Shown: positions 27,228 through 36,699, numbered from the stretch's first letter. The stretch: DNA of 64,000 nt from an uncultured Clostridia bacterium (GCA_947304585.1 CAMZBI010000005.1:19643-83642), one strand, 5' to 3'. Notes: generated from the sequence alone by a model not told the origin. Program-made: numbers and translations.

Positions 27228-29336
27228 ATGCCAGAACTGTTTAATGATATTTCAAATCTCCTCGATTTCTTTCTGAATATCATAGAGTTGATCGCGCTGA
27301 TCGTTTCGATCATCACGTTCTTCGTCATTATGATGAACAAGTACCTGAAGGCGTTAAAAGAGATTCTTTCGCCTCTCGGCATGGGTCTTTGGTCAAGGCT
27401 CAGGGTGATGTTCATCTGTAGAAAATCTCCGGTCAAAAAGAGGGCTTTCCTGGAGTTCGCTATTCTCAAAACAGGCGGTTTCCCTGTGATCAATTCGGAA
27501 TGGAAAGACATTATCAACAGCTTCAAAGTGTTTTATTCCGACTCAAACCAGGACGATCTCCATTATTCAATTCCCAACTGCACGCCTCTGATCTACAAGG
27601 AATTTTCGGAAGCCTCCGCCAGATATTTCAACTTTATAACAAGAAAAAACGTAAAGAGCGTTTTCGGCATCCAGCAGTCCGGTTTTCACTGGGTAATCAA
27701 TATCCGTATAGAAGAGGCATATGCCATGCCCACGTGCCTTCTGACGGGTCTGCTCTCTCAGTATGAGGAAAGCTGGGAGGAATTTATAAAGAGATACGTG
27801 TCCACTGCGTACAAAACAGAGGACAGTTCGAACAAAACCAACAATATCCTTGCCAACGAACTGTATTTTACTTTTGCCTGGCTGCTGTGGGGACCCAGCT
27901 ATGAGCTCGAGTACCGGAAATATTGGGCCGGCCTTTGCCAATTGTCTTACGGCGACGAGAGCAATTCCATACCGGCGATTGCGGACGTTGAGACAAACGT
28001 GGCAGACGGTCTCAGGAACAAATTCCTGGAGAATGAAGAAAGGCGATACGGCGCCCTGATCTCTGCAGACATCCTTCTCTACGAAAAGAAGTCCTTCTTC
28101 GAGGGGCTGCGGTCAAATATCAATCCGGTGAACAAATATTTCTACGACAAGATCGAGAACGGTGACCTGTCCTTTGGCGTCAAGATCACCAGCTTTACCC
28201 CCTGCGTCAATTACAAGTCAAAGAAATACTACAGCACGGCCTACGTATGGCTGCTGTTTGAACTTGAGGGCGAGGATTATGCGTTTAAGCCGGAGACCAG
28301 CGTGGCCTTTTTCGAACACGCCAATCTTGCCGACAATACCACTTACGAGTTCCTGATATCGACGCTGATCGACAAAAGTCTTAAGCACTTTGAAGGCATT
28401 TACAAAGACCCCGAAAATGTGGGAAGACGCTACCGTCTTGTCTGCGCGATGAATGACAAGATCTTCGCTGAGTGTGTGGACAAGTATACCGAAGTTATCG
28501 GCTCCGGCAGTGAACTTGGCAATATGCTGAAAGACAGAATCATTCTCGAACCGAAACATTCTCCAACAGAGGTTTTTGCGGCCTATGACGAGTACTTTTC
28601 ACCCGGCAAATTTATGGAGTTCATTGAAGTGTCTCTTGACGATCCCGACTCGATAACCGATTTGGGAAGGTTTTACACAAGCATTTACATTGATGCGTTC
28701 AAAGACGAAAACGAAAGGGAGACTTTCGACAACTTTTTGCATTACTTAAAACAGACCGGCGACGGTTACAAATATCACATCGTGCTGGCAAAGGATGAGT
28801 CCGGAGAGATTATCGGAGGCTGCGTGTTCGACTATTTCAAAAAGAGCAACACGGGCATGATCGAGTTTATCGCCATCGGCAAAGACATGCAGTCCTGCGG
28901 CATGGGAACCAAACTCTACACACACGTTCTGTCGATCCTCTCGAGAGACGCACACCGTATGAACAAAAAGACTCTCGAATACGTGTGCTGCGAACTGGAT
29001 TCGCCCGAGATCAGCCAAGACAGCACGAGAAAGTATATCTATTTCTGGAACAAGAACAACTTCAAATACATTGATTTCAAGTATCTGCAGCCTTCCCTGT
29101 CTGCCGGCAAAAAGCCTGTTGAAGGCTTGTGGCTTACTATATCGCCAATGCTGACGACGGAAAAAGAGGTCTCTTCAGATCTCATTCTTTCCATTATTGC
29201 AGATTATATGAGATACGCGATGAGCATAGACGATCCCGAAGCCAACGAAGAGTACAGGGCGATGAAAAAAGAACTGTCGGAAAAGAAAAACGTTGAGCTG
29301 AAAGATCTCCGGAAAATGATTGCAAACGATCTGTAG
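27228..29336 (+). CDS. Membrane-anchored protein with C-terminal GNAT acetyltransferase domain
   Basis: 702 residues. Residues about 8-38 form one hydrophobic anchor (LLDFFLNIIELIALIVSIIT). A large middle region (about 60-470) has no family I recognise; it is rich in aromatic residues (FHWVINIRIEEAYAMPTCLL, LYFTFAWLLWGPSYELEYRK). The segment at about 500-640 is GNAT-like: YHIVLAKDESGEIIGGCVFD, then IEFIAIGKDMQSCGMGTKLY, where the acetyl-CoA-binding Q/RxxGxG/A loop is QSCGMGT. A single promoter and the CGGAGAA site before the ATG suggest a monocistronic gene. The substrate is unknown. Codon usage is slightly AT-richer than its neighbours. Confidence 0.75.
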   Translation: MPELFNDISNLLDFFLNIIELIALIVSIITFFVIMMNKYLKALKEILSPLGMGLWSRLRVMFICRKSPVKKRAFLEFAILKTGGFPVINSEWKDIINSFKVFYSDSNQDDLHYSIPNCTPLIYKEFSEASARYFNFITRKNVKSVFGIQQSGFHWVINIRIEEAYAMPTCLLTGLLSQYEESWEEFIKRYVSTAYKTEDSSNKTNNILANELYFTFAWLLWGPSYELEYRKYWAGLCQLSYGDESNSIPAIADVETNVADGLRNKFLENEERRYGALISADILLYEKKSFFEGLRSNINPVNKYFYDKIENGDLSFGVKITSFTPCVNYKSKKYYSTAYVWLLFELEGEDYAFKPETSVAFFEHANLADNTTYEFLISTLIDKSLKHFEGIYKDPENVGRRYRLVCAMNDKIFAECVDKYTEVIGSGSELGNMLKDRIILEPKHSPTEVFAAYDEYFSPGKFMEFIEVSLDDPDSITDLGRFYTSIYIDAFKDENERETFDNFLHYLKQTGDGYKYHIVLAKDESGEIIGGCVFDYFKKSNTGMIEFIAIGKDMQSCGMGTKLYTHVLSILSRDAHRMNKKTLEYVCCELDSPEISQDSTRKYIYFWNKNNFKYIDFKYLQPSLSAGKKPVEGLWLTISPMLTTEKEVSSDLILSIIADYMRYAMSIDDPEANEEYRAMKKELSEKKNVELKDLRKMIANDL

Positions 29337-29375
29337 GGAACCGCGGGGCGGCCGATTCCCGGGGTTATAAAACAG

Positions 29376-29404
29376 TTGCGGGCGCATTGGGAATAATATA
29401 TAAT
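29376..29404 (+). promoter_or_regulatory. Candidate promoter for the pot operon leader
   Basis: TTGCGG (29376-29381), 17 bp, TATAAT (29399-29404). If it drives potABCD, the leader is about 540 nt long. Confidence 0.6.
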
Positions 29405-29947
29405 GATTCATTGCACGCCTGCATTTTAACAAATGGGGCAAATTGAATAACAATACGCAGTTACATTGGCGAAAAGCGGGGCAAATGAGACAAAAACGGT
29501 TCCGCAGCCTCGCGAATTAAGCCGTGACACTGCGTAAATAGCACGATTTTTGCATTTGTGCCGACAAGATCTCCGGGAGGCAAAGGTACCGGCGATCCGA
29601 AAAATCCGGCCAGGCTTGTTGCGTGTGGGTCCGTCAGCTATTAACAAAGAATTAGAAGATACGGGCAGCGCGATATGGTCGGAGATAACATGGCCTTGCA
29701 GTTTTTCGGGCGGGAGAAGGATCCCCTCAGGAACCGGTCTTCCCGTAAATACCCGAAGAAACCGCGGCGGAGTGAATGCTCCGTCATAGAAATCTTCTGC
29801 TGCAGACGAACGGCGCACCGGTAAAGCCGAATGCGTTGCTGCAAAAACTCTTTGCGGGGGCAGAAGATCAGCCGGGCTGTGGGTTCGCGCAAAATTGGCT
29901 GTAATTTCGGCTGTGCGCGGTCTTTACCGCAAAGGGGGATGCAAAAA
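29405..29947 (+). other. Long gene-free leader before potA
   Basis: No credible coding sequence, tRNA or known riboswitch core was recognised. It contains several local hairpins (for example GCGGTC-TTTA-CCGC near 29920 and a CCGCGGCGGAG/CTCCG-like pairing near 29760) and a CATTGGCG octamer at 29464. It could be a structured 5' untranslated region or contain a small RNA; I cannot tell which. Confidence 0.4.
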
Positions 29948-31102
29948 ATGGATGGAATTAATTCTTCTAATGTTGTCGAATTGCGCAACGTTACTGTGAA
30001 GTTCGAGAACGACGTTATCCTTGACAACCTCAGTCTTGCGATCAGGGATAAAGAGTTTGTCACGCTGCTGGGTCCGTCGGGCTGCGGCAAGACGACGACT
30101 CTAAGACTCATAGCAGGATTTCTGGAGCCCAACGAGGGCGAGATCCTGTTCGACGGAGTCGACGTAAACGGTGTTCCGGCCCATAAGAGGCCTGTCAATA
30201 CTATCTTTCAGCGCTATGCGCTTTTTCCACACCTTAACGTATACGACAATATCGCCTTCGGACTCAAGGTCGCGAAGGTTCCGAAGAGTGTCATTGCGCA
30301 GCGGGTTTCCGAGATGCTTGAACTCGTAAACCTAAAAGGTTTTGAGAAGAGAGCGGTCAACACTCTTTCCGGCGGCCAGCAGCAGAGAGTTGCTATCGCA
30401 AGAGCCGCGATAAACAATCCGAAGGTCCTTCTTCTTGACGAGCCTTTGGCGGCGCTGGATGCAAAGCTCAGAAAAGACATGCAGAACGAGCTGAAGTCGA
30501 TGCAGAGAAGGCTTGGCATTACCTTTGTGTTCGTCACCCACGACCAGGAGGAAGCCCTGTCGATGTCCGATACCATTGTCGTAATGGACAACGGAAAGAT
30601 CCAGCAGATAGGCAGCCCTACAGATATTTACAACGAGCCTCAGAATGCCTTCGTGGCGGATTTTATCGGCGAGTCAAACATAATCGACGGCGTAATGCTT
30701 AAGGACAGACTGGTGAGGTTCCACAACAGAACTCTCGAGTGTGTTGATTTCGGGTTTGAGCCGAACGAGCCCGTGGACGTGGTAATCAGGCCGGAGGACG
30801 TGGATATCGTGCATCCGGAGAAGGGATTGATCTGCGGAACGGTCACTTCCGTTACGTTCAAAGGCGTGCATTACGAGATCATAATTGACGTCGATGGCTT
30901 CAAGTGGATGGTCCAGACCACCGACGAGAGCAAAGTCGATGACTTTGTCGGCCTCTCGATAGACCCGGATGCCATTCACATTATGAAGAAGTCAGAGTAC
31001 TCAGGTACTATGGGAGATTACAGCTATTTCAGCGATGAAATGGAGGAGATCAGCAACCCCGACTACGGCAATGAGGAGACGGAAGATGAAGAAGTCGACT
31101 AA
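29948..31102 (+). CDS. potA: Spermidine/putrescine ABC transporter ATP-binding protein
   Basis: 384 residues from the ATG at 29948, 9 bases after AAGGGGG; the open frame extends to 29831 but those codons fall in the leader. Walker [11 protein letters not shown]-loop FQRYALFPH (Arg where Ser is common), signature LSGGQQQR, Walker [12 protein letters not shown] and the H-loop VTHDQEEAL are all present. A C-terminal TOBE/OB domain (about 270-350) follows, with an unusually acidic tail after it. It energises polyamine import. Its end overlaps potB by 17 bases. Confidence 0.95.
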   Translation: MDGINSSNVVELRNVTVKFENDVILDNLSLAIRDKEFVTLLGPSGCGKTTTLRLIAGFLEPNEGEILFDGVDVNGVPAHKRPVNTIFQRYALFPHLNVYDNIAFGLKVAKVPKSVIAQRVSEMLELVNLKGFEKRAVNTLSGGQQQRVAIARAAINNPKVLLLDEPLAALDAKLRKDMQNELKSMQRRLGITFVFVTHDQEEALSMSDTIVVMDNGKIQQIGSPTDIYNEPQNAFVADFIGESNIIDGVMLKDRLVRFHNRTLECVDFGFEPNEPVDVVIRPEDVDIVHPEKGLICGTVTSVTFKGVHYEIIIDVDGFKWMVQTTDESKVDDFVGLSIDPDAIHIMKKSEYSGTMGDYSYFSDEMEEISNPDYGNEETEDEEVD

Positions 31103-31907
31103 TGTCTTTCTCAACGCTCCGTACGTTGTCTGGGCGGGAATATTTGTGGTCGTTCCTCTGTTCATTGTTCTTGTCTATGCCTTTACGGACGCCAACGGCA
31201 ATTTCAGCTTTGACAGCATAATAGCTCTCAAGGACTACTGGAACAATTTTCTCCTGTCCCTGCTGTACTCCCTTGTGGCCACGGTCGTTACGCTTATTAT
31301 TGCATATCCTTTTGCCTACGCCCTGAGCAAGACTCCCGCAAAGACCCAGAAGATCCAGATGATGCTTGTCATGCTCCCCATGTGGATGAATCTTCTCATA
31401 AGGACCTATTCCTGGATGAATATCCTTGATCAGAACGGAATCATTAACCAGATCCTTCTGTCGATGAAACTGAAGCCGGTCACGTTCCTCGGAACGCCCG
31501 GAGCTGTCATTTTCGGTATGGTGTACAACTATTTGCCGTACATGATCTTGCCTATTTATACTGTAATGGCCAAGATGGACAATTCTCTTGTGGAGGCTGC
31601 CAGAGACCTGGGATGCAACGGCTTCAATGTCTGGAGGAAGCTCATCCTGCCCCTCAGCATGCCGGGCGTGATCTCGGGGATCACCATGGTGTTTGTACCT
31701 TCTGTCAGTACGTTCTACATCTCGCAGAAGCTGGGCAACGGCAAGATCATGCTCATTGGCGATACCATCGAAAGGCAGATGCAGGCCCTCAATAATTATA
31801 ACCTTGGCGCGGCTCTTTCCTTGGTGCTCATGATCCTCATACTTGTCAGCATGTTTATCATGAACCGCTTTGCCGACAGCACGGGAGAGGGAGGTGTCGT
31901 AGTATGA
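31086..31907 (+). CDS. potB: Spermidine/putrescine ABC transporter permease
   Basis: 273 residues, six transmembrane segments, and the permease EAA loop [25 protein letters not shown], which contacts PotA. The ATG at 31086 lies inside the end of potA behind GAGGAG; the frame opens at 31035. The 3' end overlaps potC by 4 bases (ATGA), the usual translational coupling in this operon. Confidence 0.95.
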   Translation: MKKSTNVFLNAPYVVWAGIFVVVPLFIVLVYAFTDANGNFSFDSIIALKDYWNNFLLSLLYSLVATVVTLIIAYPFAYALSKTPAKTQKIQMMLVMLPMWMNLLIRTYSWMNILDQNGIINQILLSMKLKPVTFLGTPGAVIFGMVYNYLPYMILPIYTVMAKMDNSLVEAARDLGCNGFNVWRKLILPLSMPGVISGITMVFVPSVSTFYISQKLGNGKIMLIGDTIERQMQALNNYNLGAALSLVLMILILVSMFIMNRFADSTGEGGVVV

Positions 31908-32707
31908 AAACATTCAACCGGATCGTCATGGTGGTGGTTTACGCTTTCCTCTACTCACCGCTTCTGCTGATGGTGTTTTTTTCCTTTAATTCCGCAAAAT
32001 CCACGTCGGTCTTCGAAGGTTTTTCGCTCAAATGGTACGGGGAGCTTTTCTCAAGCAGCGATACGCTGGAGGCGTTGAGGAATACTTTGATTTTAGCCGT
32101 CGCATCGGCGCTGATCTCCACGATTCTGGGGACTCTTGCAGCGATAGGCATCTTCCGTGTGCGCAGCAAGTTCTTCAAACAGACAGTGCTGGCAGTCACC
32201 AATATACCGATGATGAATCCGGACATAGTTACAGGTGTTTCGTTGATGCTCCTGTTCGTTTTTGTGGGAAGACTCATCGGTCTGACGGAATATCTGAATT
32301 TCTGGACGCTGCTCATTGCCCATATAACCTTCAACCTGCCGTACGTCATACTGAACGTGCTGCCAAAGCTCAACCAGACCGACAGAAGTCTTTTTGAGGC
32401 GGCTCAGGACCTTGGCGCCACGCCTTCGAAAGCCTTTTTTACGGTGGTAATGCCCCAAATAGTGCCGGGCATTATTTCCGGAGCGATAATGGCTTTCACC
32501 CTGTCCCTTGACGATTTTGTTATTAGTTACTATACGTCGTCGGGCTTTCAGACGCTTCCGCTCAAGATCTATTCCATGACGAAGAAGATCGTCAAACCTG
32601 ACATGTATGCTCTCTCGACGATCATATTCGTAACGGTTCTTGCGCTTCTTCTCATCTCCAATATTTTCCAGATGAGAACGGAAAAGAAACAGGCCGGCGT
32701 GTCCTGA
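31904..32707 (+). CDS. potC: Spermidine/putrescine ABC transporter permease
   Basis: 267 residues, six transmembrane segments, EAA loop EAAQDLGATPSKAFFTVVMPQ. N-terminal NRIVMVVVYAFLYSPLLLMVFFSFN is typical of PotC. Starts in an ATGA overlap with potB, behind GGGAGG. It forms the translocation channel with PotB. A short GC hairpin and 107 bp separate it from potD. Confidence 0.95.
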   Translation: MKTFNRIVMVVVYAFLYSPLLLMVFFSFNSAKSTSVFEGFSLKWYGELFSSSDTLEALRNTLILAVASALISTILGTLAAIGIFRVRSKFFKQTVLAVTNIPMMNPDIVTGVSLMLLFVFVGRLIGLTEYLNFWTLLIAHITFNLPYVILNVLPKLNQTDRSLFEAAQDLGATPSKAFFTVVMPQIVPGIISGAIMAFTLSLDDFVISYYTSSGFQTLPLKIYSMTKKIVKPDMYALSTIIFVTVLALLLISNIFQMRTEKKQAGVS

Positions 32708-32737
32708 AACGAAACCTTTGGAATTTCACGCCAATAC

Positions 32738-32752
32738 TGCCGGAATCCGGCA
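32738..32752 (+). other. Intercistronic hairpin between potC and potD
   Basis: TGCCGG and CCGGCA flank a 3-base loop. There is no T-run. It may stabilise or process the potABC mRNA end, adjusting expression of the binding protein relative to the transporter. Confidence 0.4.
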
Positions 32753-32814
32753 TTTCAGAAAATAAAAAGGCAAACCTGTTTGCCCGGGATATTATAAATT
32801 ACGGAGAAAAAGAA

Positions 32815-33921
32815 ATGAAAAAAATCGTGTGTATGGTAATTGCTGTTGCGCTGATTTTCACCCTTGCCGCGTTTCCGGTTTCCTGCAGCAGACTGGACAC
32901 CGTTGAAAACCTTGAAGGCGATTATACAGGGCTTGAAGGAACAACGCTTTACGTTATGAACTGGGGAGAATATATCTCTGACGGTTCGGAGGGCTCGCTT
33001 GACGTTGTAAAGGCTTTTGAGAAAGTATCGGGCATAAGAGTTATCTATGACGACAGTACGCCCAGCAACGAGGCGATGTACGCCAAACTCAAGAGCGGTG
33101 CAGTTGCCGTTGACGTGGTCATCCCCTCTGATTATATGATCCAGAGAATGATCAACGAGGATATGCTGCAGACGGTGGATACCTCAAAAATACCCAATTA
33201 CAAATACATACTGGATGATTACAAAAACCTGTACTTCGATCCTCAAAACCAGTATTCCGTACCTTATACGATCGGCATGGTCGGAATTATTTACAACACG
33301 ACTCTGGTCGAAGGTACTCCGGACAGCTGGGACATTCTCTGGAATGAGGCATACAGGAACAATATTCTTTCGTTCAACAATCCCAGAGACGGCTTTGCCA
33401 CAGCTCAGTTCCTTCTGGGTCAGGACATAAACAATACCGACAAAGCTCTTTGGGACGCTGCTGCGGACAAACTGAAAGAACAGACACCTATTCTCCAGGG
33501 CAGGGTTATGGACGAAGTGTTTAACAAGATGGAAGGCGGCAATGCGGCAGTTGCTCCTTATTACGCAGGTGACTTTTTCCTCATGAAAGACGTTAATGAG
33601 GACCTGGACTTCTTCTATCCGAAGGAAGGAACCAACATTTTTGTCGACTCGATGTGCATTCCCAAGTCTGCCTCCAATTACGAAGGCGCTTTGATGTTCA
33701 TCAACTTCATGCTGGAAGTTGAGGTCGCCCTCGCCAATGCAGAATATATCAGCTACGCATCGCCCCACACAGGCGTCAGAAATCACGAGGACTACTCTCT
33801 CAAGGACAGCCAGATACTCTATCCCGACGAGGCCCACAAACCCAGGACCCAGTACTACCACGATCTCGATCCCGAGATCCGCGCCTACTACGAGAAACTC
33901 TGGGAGGAGATCATAAGATGA
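32815..33921 (+). CDS. potD: Polyamine-binding lipoprotein of the ABC transporter
   Basis: 368 residues. Signal peptide with a lipoprotein-like cysteine (AAFPVSCSRLD). Mature domain features match PotD/PotF: LYVMNWGEYISDG, VIPSDYMIQRMINEDMLQ, YSVPYTIGMVGIIYN, and FVDSMCIPKSASNYEGALMFINFML. It captures spermidine or putrescine outside the membrane and delivers it to PotBC. CGGAGAAAAAG precedes the ATG. The stop codon overlaps the start of a 66-codon gene, so that small product is probably made in step with PotD. Confidence 0.93.
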   Translation: MKKIVCMVIAVALIFTLAAFPVSCSRLDTVENLEGDYTGLEGTTLYVMNWGEYISDGSEGSLDVVKAFEKVSGIRVIYDDSTPSNEAMYAKLKSGAVAVDVVIPSDYMIQRMINEDMLQTVDTSKIPNYKYILDDYKNLYFDPQNQYSVPYTIGMVGIIYNTTLVEGTPDSWDILWNEAYRNNILSFNNPRDGFATAQFLLGQDINNTDKALWDAAADKLKEQTPILQGRVMDEVFNKMEGGNAAVAPYYAGDFFLMKDVNEDLDFFYPKEGTNIFVDSMCIPKSASNYEGALMFINFMLEVEVALANAEYISYASPHTGVRNHEDYSLKDSQILYPDEAHKPRTQYYHDLDPEIRAYYEKLWEEIIR

Positions 33922-34118
33922 CAGGGCTCTCCGCCATCGAAAAAATAGCGGTGCTGGCGGAAGAGATCGCTGAATCGCCAACTCCCGGTCAGGCCACCGC
34001 AACTTCCGCCGGCATACCTTTTCACTGGTTTATCATCGGCGGCTCGGTGATCGTGCTTGTCATCGCGATCTTCCTGGCAATACGTTCCGCCAACAAGAAA
34101 TACGGCAAAGGTTGGTGA
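33918..34118 (+). CDS. Small membrane protein coupled to potD
   Basis: 66 residues starting in an ATGA overlap with potD, behind GGGAGGAG inside potD. It has a short amphipathic N-terminus (LSAIEKIAVLAEEIAE), a Pro/Thr/Ala linker, one transmembrane helix (HWFIIGGSVIVLVIAIFLAI) and a basic tail (RSANKKYGKGW). No family is recognised. The overlap, ribosome site and sensible membrane topology argue that it is real. It may be an accessory subunit of the Pot transporter; this is inference from position. Confidence 0.65.
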   Translation: MTGLSAIEKIAVLAEEIAESPTPGQATATSAGIPFHWFIIGGSVIVLVIAIFLAIRSANKKYGKGW

Positions 34119-34154
34119 AGTTAAGGCTTTTAAGCAGGACCATCCGCACGTCCG

Positions 34155-34278
34155 CATCTCGTTGCCCAAACGGGTCATCCGCGTGTCCACATCTCGTTGC
34201 CCAAACGGGTCATCCGCGTGTCCACATCTCGTTGCCCAAACGGGTCATCCGCGTGTCCACATCTCGTTGCCGGAACGG
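34155..34278 (+). repeat. 35-bp tandem repeat, three full units and a partial
   Basis: Units begin CATCTCGTTGCCCAAACGGG at 34155, 34190, 34225 and 34260. The first three are 35 bp with essentially identical sequence and there is no variable spacer, so it is not CRISPR. A partial unit lies just upstream from about 34141. Confidence 0.95.
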
Positions 34279-34381
34279 TTCCGCACAAAGTGCGGCTTTA
34301 GTGACGGAACGCGATGTGGCGCGCGGTAACGGTTCCGCACAAAGTGCGGCTTTAGTGACGGAACGCGATGCGGCGCGGGAG
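34274..34381 (+). repeat. 54-bp tandem repeat, two units
   Basis: Units begin AACGGTTCCGCACAAAGTG at 34274 and 34328. Each contains the hairpin CCGCACAAAGTGCGG. The copies differ at only a few bases near their ends. Confidence 0.95.
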
Positions 34382-34384
34382 AAC

Positions 34385-34824
34385 GGGGATTTAAGGCTCT
34401 TTACGCCGGGGACACGGGGATTCAAAAAACGTTCATAATTTGACATCCTTCTACCAACCGGGTTTGCGGAAAAATGAAAAATAAGGTACCTTACGGCGAC
34501 TTGCTGTCCCCGGCTTTTCCCGAACTCCCCGCTCGCAGTACCTGCGTACAGCGTCGGGGTCGTTCGAAAAAAAATAGCTCTTAACTCCCCGTTCACCTTT
34601 GATCGGGGATTTAAGGCTCTTTACGTCGGGGACACGGGGATTCAAAAAACGTTCATAATTTGACATCCTTCTACCAACCGGGTTTGCGGAAAAATGAAAA
34701 ATAAGGTACCTTACGGCGACTTGCTGTCCCCGGCTTTTCCCGAACTCCCCGCTCGCAGTACCTGCGTACAGCGTCGGGGTCGTTCGAAAAAAAATAGCTC
34801 TTAACTCCCCGTTCACCTTTGATC
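34385..34824 (+). repeat. 220-bp tandem duplication
   Basis: Two nearly identical copies, 34385-34604 and 34605-34824, each starting GGGGATTTAAGGCTCTTTA. Each contains AAGGTACCTT and the core GCTCGCAGTACCTGCGTACA, which reappears in degenerate form near 48.6 and 48.8 kb. Minus-strand open frames through this region simply follow the repeat and are not called as genes. Confidence 0.95.
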
Positions 34825-34936
34825 GGGGATTCTGTGGGATGTGGTATCTTTTTAGCTACTGCCTTTGTTCGACATATCGTCTGGATAAGGTGCCTTGCGG
34901 CAGATTGCTATTCCCGCTGATTTTGAATAAACTACA

Positions 34937-35809
34937 ATGGAACAAAGAAACGAAAGCACAGGAATACTTTCACGGATCGCATACGCTCTTTGCGGTGTGT
35001 TCGTTGCACTTTCCTACTCTCTCGTTTCTTTTCTTTTTGCTCTGATCCCAGGCATTTCGGATCTTGACAGCACCACAAGGCGGCTTATATTTAGCGGGAT
35101 ATGGCTGGTGTTGGCGGCTGTAGCGGCAATCGTTCTTCGCCTGACAAAAGGCGAGGATCCATCGGTTTCCTTCCGTATCCTTGAAAACAAAAGCAAAAAG
35201 CAGGCCTGGATCATTCCCGTTTGCTCGGCAGCTGCTTTTGTCGGCGGCGTGGCGCTTAACCGGCTCATCACCGTCGGTTTTTCACTGATACCTTTCCCGG
35301 ACGCTTGGACCAAGGCTTACGACGAAGCCATCTCGGGCACAGTCCAAGGGAATCCTTTTGTGGCGGTCCTTGCGGTATGTGTCGCCGCACCGCTGATTGA
35401 AGAACTGGCTTTTCGCGGCAAGGCCTTTTACTACTTCAAAAAGGCGGCAGGGGGCAGGGCCGGCACGGTCGTTGCCGCATTGGCCACATCACTTCTTTTT
35501 GCCCTGTTTCACGGCAATTTCATCCAGGCCCTCTACGCATTTGTCTGCGGCCTGATCTTTGCTCTGCTGACAATTCGCTGCGGCTCTGTGATACCTTCCG
35601 TGTTTGCACATATTGGCTTCAATGCCGCGAACCTGATCTTTTACGCGTTTTTGAACAATCCCAACCGCGCCAATATGGAACTGCTTGTTAATATCGCTTG
35701 TGCGGTAGTTTTTGCTGCCTGCACCGCGGGAATAATTGTTATCGGCGATTTTTTGGCGGAAAAGAAGGAGAAAAAGGACGAGACCCCGCAGGACATTTAT
35801 ATCAATTGA
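34937..35809 (+). CDS. CPBP-family intramembrane metalloprotease (CAAX protease-like)
   Basis: 290 residues with seven or eight hydrophobic segments. Motif 1 EELAFRGKAFY supplies the glutamate pair, motif 2 is the FHGNF histidine, and motif 3 HIGFNAAN the second histidine and asparagine. Such proteins are intramembrane glutamic-type or metal-dependent proteases, often tied to bacteriocin self-immunity or regulation. No good ribosome site is seen before the ATG at 34937, so the start is uncertain; the next Met options would cut into the first helix. It lies directly downstream of the repeat block and 25 bp upstream of ymdB. Confidence 0.85.
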   Translation: MEQRNESTGILSRIAYALCGVFVALSYSLVSFLFALIPGISDLDSTTRRLIFSGIWLVLAAVAAIVLRLTKGEDPSVSFRILENKSKKQAWIIPVCSAAAFVGGVALNRLITVGFSLIPFPDAWTKAYDEAISGTVQGNPFVAVLAVCVAAPLIEELAFRGKAFYYFKKAAGGRAGTVVAALATSLLFALFHGNFIQALYAFVCGLIFALLTIRCGSVIPSVFAHIGFNAANLIFYAFLNNPNRANMELLVNIACAVVFAACTAGIIVIGDFLAEKKEKKDETPQDIYIN

Positions 35810-35834
35810 CAATGGGCCGTCCGGAGGAGATATT

Positions 35835-36635
35835 ATGATCATTCTGTTTATCGGAGATGTTTTCGGAGTTGCGGGGCGGGATGCCCTTTTCCACGGGCTT
35901 TATAACATTAAAAAACGGGAGCGGGTCGATATCTGCATTGCCAATGGAGAAAACGCCGCGTCCAACGGCAGAGGCCTCTCGGGCAGGGATGCCTGCGATA
36001 TTATTGAGTCCGGCGTTGACGTCATCACCATGGGCAATCACGTCTGGTCCTGCAGAGAGTTTGAAGAGTTTGCAGACAGGCTTCCGGTGGTGAGACCCGC
36101 CAATATCGGCCGGGGAAGGCCGGGCAAGGGCTTTATAGTGAAGGAAGTTGCAGGAGTATCTGTGGGCATTGGCAATATAGAAGGCAGGGCGTTTATCGAT
36201 ATTGTCGGCGACGATCCTTTTGCAGCGGCGGACGATATGACGGCGGCTATTAAAGAGCAGGGGGCTGCAGTCACCCTGATCGACATCCATGCGGAGGCGA
36301 CTGCGGAGAAAAAACTGCTTGCCATGTACCTTGACGGCAAGGTCACTGCTGTTGTCGGCACCCACACCCACGTGCAGACTGCCGATGAGACGGTGCTGGA
36401 CGGCGGCACCGCATTTATTACAGATGCGGGAATGACGGGAATCATGCGAGAGAGCATAATCGGAATGGCCTACAAGGGAGTCTACGACAAGTACGCCCTT
36501 GGCAGAAAAGCGACCTTTGAACCCGTCAAAAAGGGCACTCTCGAGATCAGGGGCGTTGTGATAGACGCGGACGAAAAAACAGGTCTTGCCAGATCCATCA
36601 GGCGGATCGCGGAGACGGTAAACCCTTCGGTATGA
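35835..36635 (+). CDS. ymdB: YmdB-family metallophosphoesterase (TIGR00282)
   Basis: 266 residues from the ATG at 35835, behind GGAGGAG; the frame opens at 35736 inside the CPBP gene. Metal-binding and active-site blocks: IGDVFGVAGRD, ANGENAASNGRG, TMGNHVWS, DIHAEATAEK, VVGTHTHVQTAD. Relatives hydrolyse 2',3'-cyclic nucleotides or phosphodiesters and affect biofilm and motility in Bacillus. The next gene is spoVS, a neighbour pairing common in Firmicutes. Confidence 0.93.
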   Translation: MIILFIGDVFGVAGRDALFHGLYNIKKRERVDICIANGENAASNGRGLSGRDACDIIESGVDVITMGNHVWSCREFEEFADRLPVVRPANIGRGRPGKGFIVKEVAGVSVGIGNIEGRAFIDIVGDDPFAAADDMTAAIKEQGAAVTLIDIHAEATAEKKLLAMYLDGKVTAVVGTHTHVQTADETVLDGGTAFITDAGMTGIMRESIIGMAYKGVYDKYALGRKATFEPVKKGTLEIRGVVIDADEKTGLARSIRRIAETVNPSV

Positions 36636-36665
36636 AGCGGAAGAAAGCATTGGCCAATACCCGAC

Positions 36666-36699
36666 TATTTTCCGGAAATATAGGTATTTTCCGGAAATA
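36666..36699 (+). promoter_or_regulatory. Two tandem TATTTTCCGGAAATA boxes upstream of spoVS
   Basis: Identical 15-bp boxes with the palindromic core TTTCCGGAAA lie at 36666-36680 and 36685-36699, 19 bp apart centre to centre, about two helical turns. They end 9 bp before the -35 box of the spoVS promoter, where an activator would bind. Confidence 0.6.

Noticed and set aside
29550..29789. 79-codon plus-strand frame in the pot leader
   Set aside because: No ribosome site, Arg/Gly-rich composition and no resemblance to a known protein; more likely untranslated leader.
34155..34278. 35-bp direct repeats as a possible CRISPR array
   Set aside because: Units are contiguous with no unique spacers, and there are no cas genes in the window.
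34210..34816. Repeated minus-strand open frames in the 220-bp repeats
   Set aside because: They mirror the tandem DNA repeats exactly, overlap one another's copies and have no ribosome site; treated as repeat-derived.
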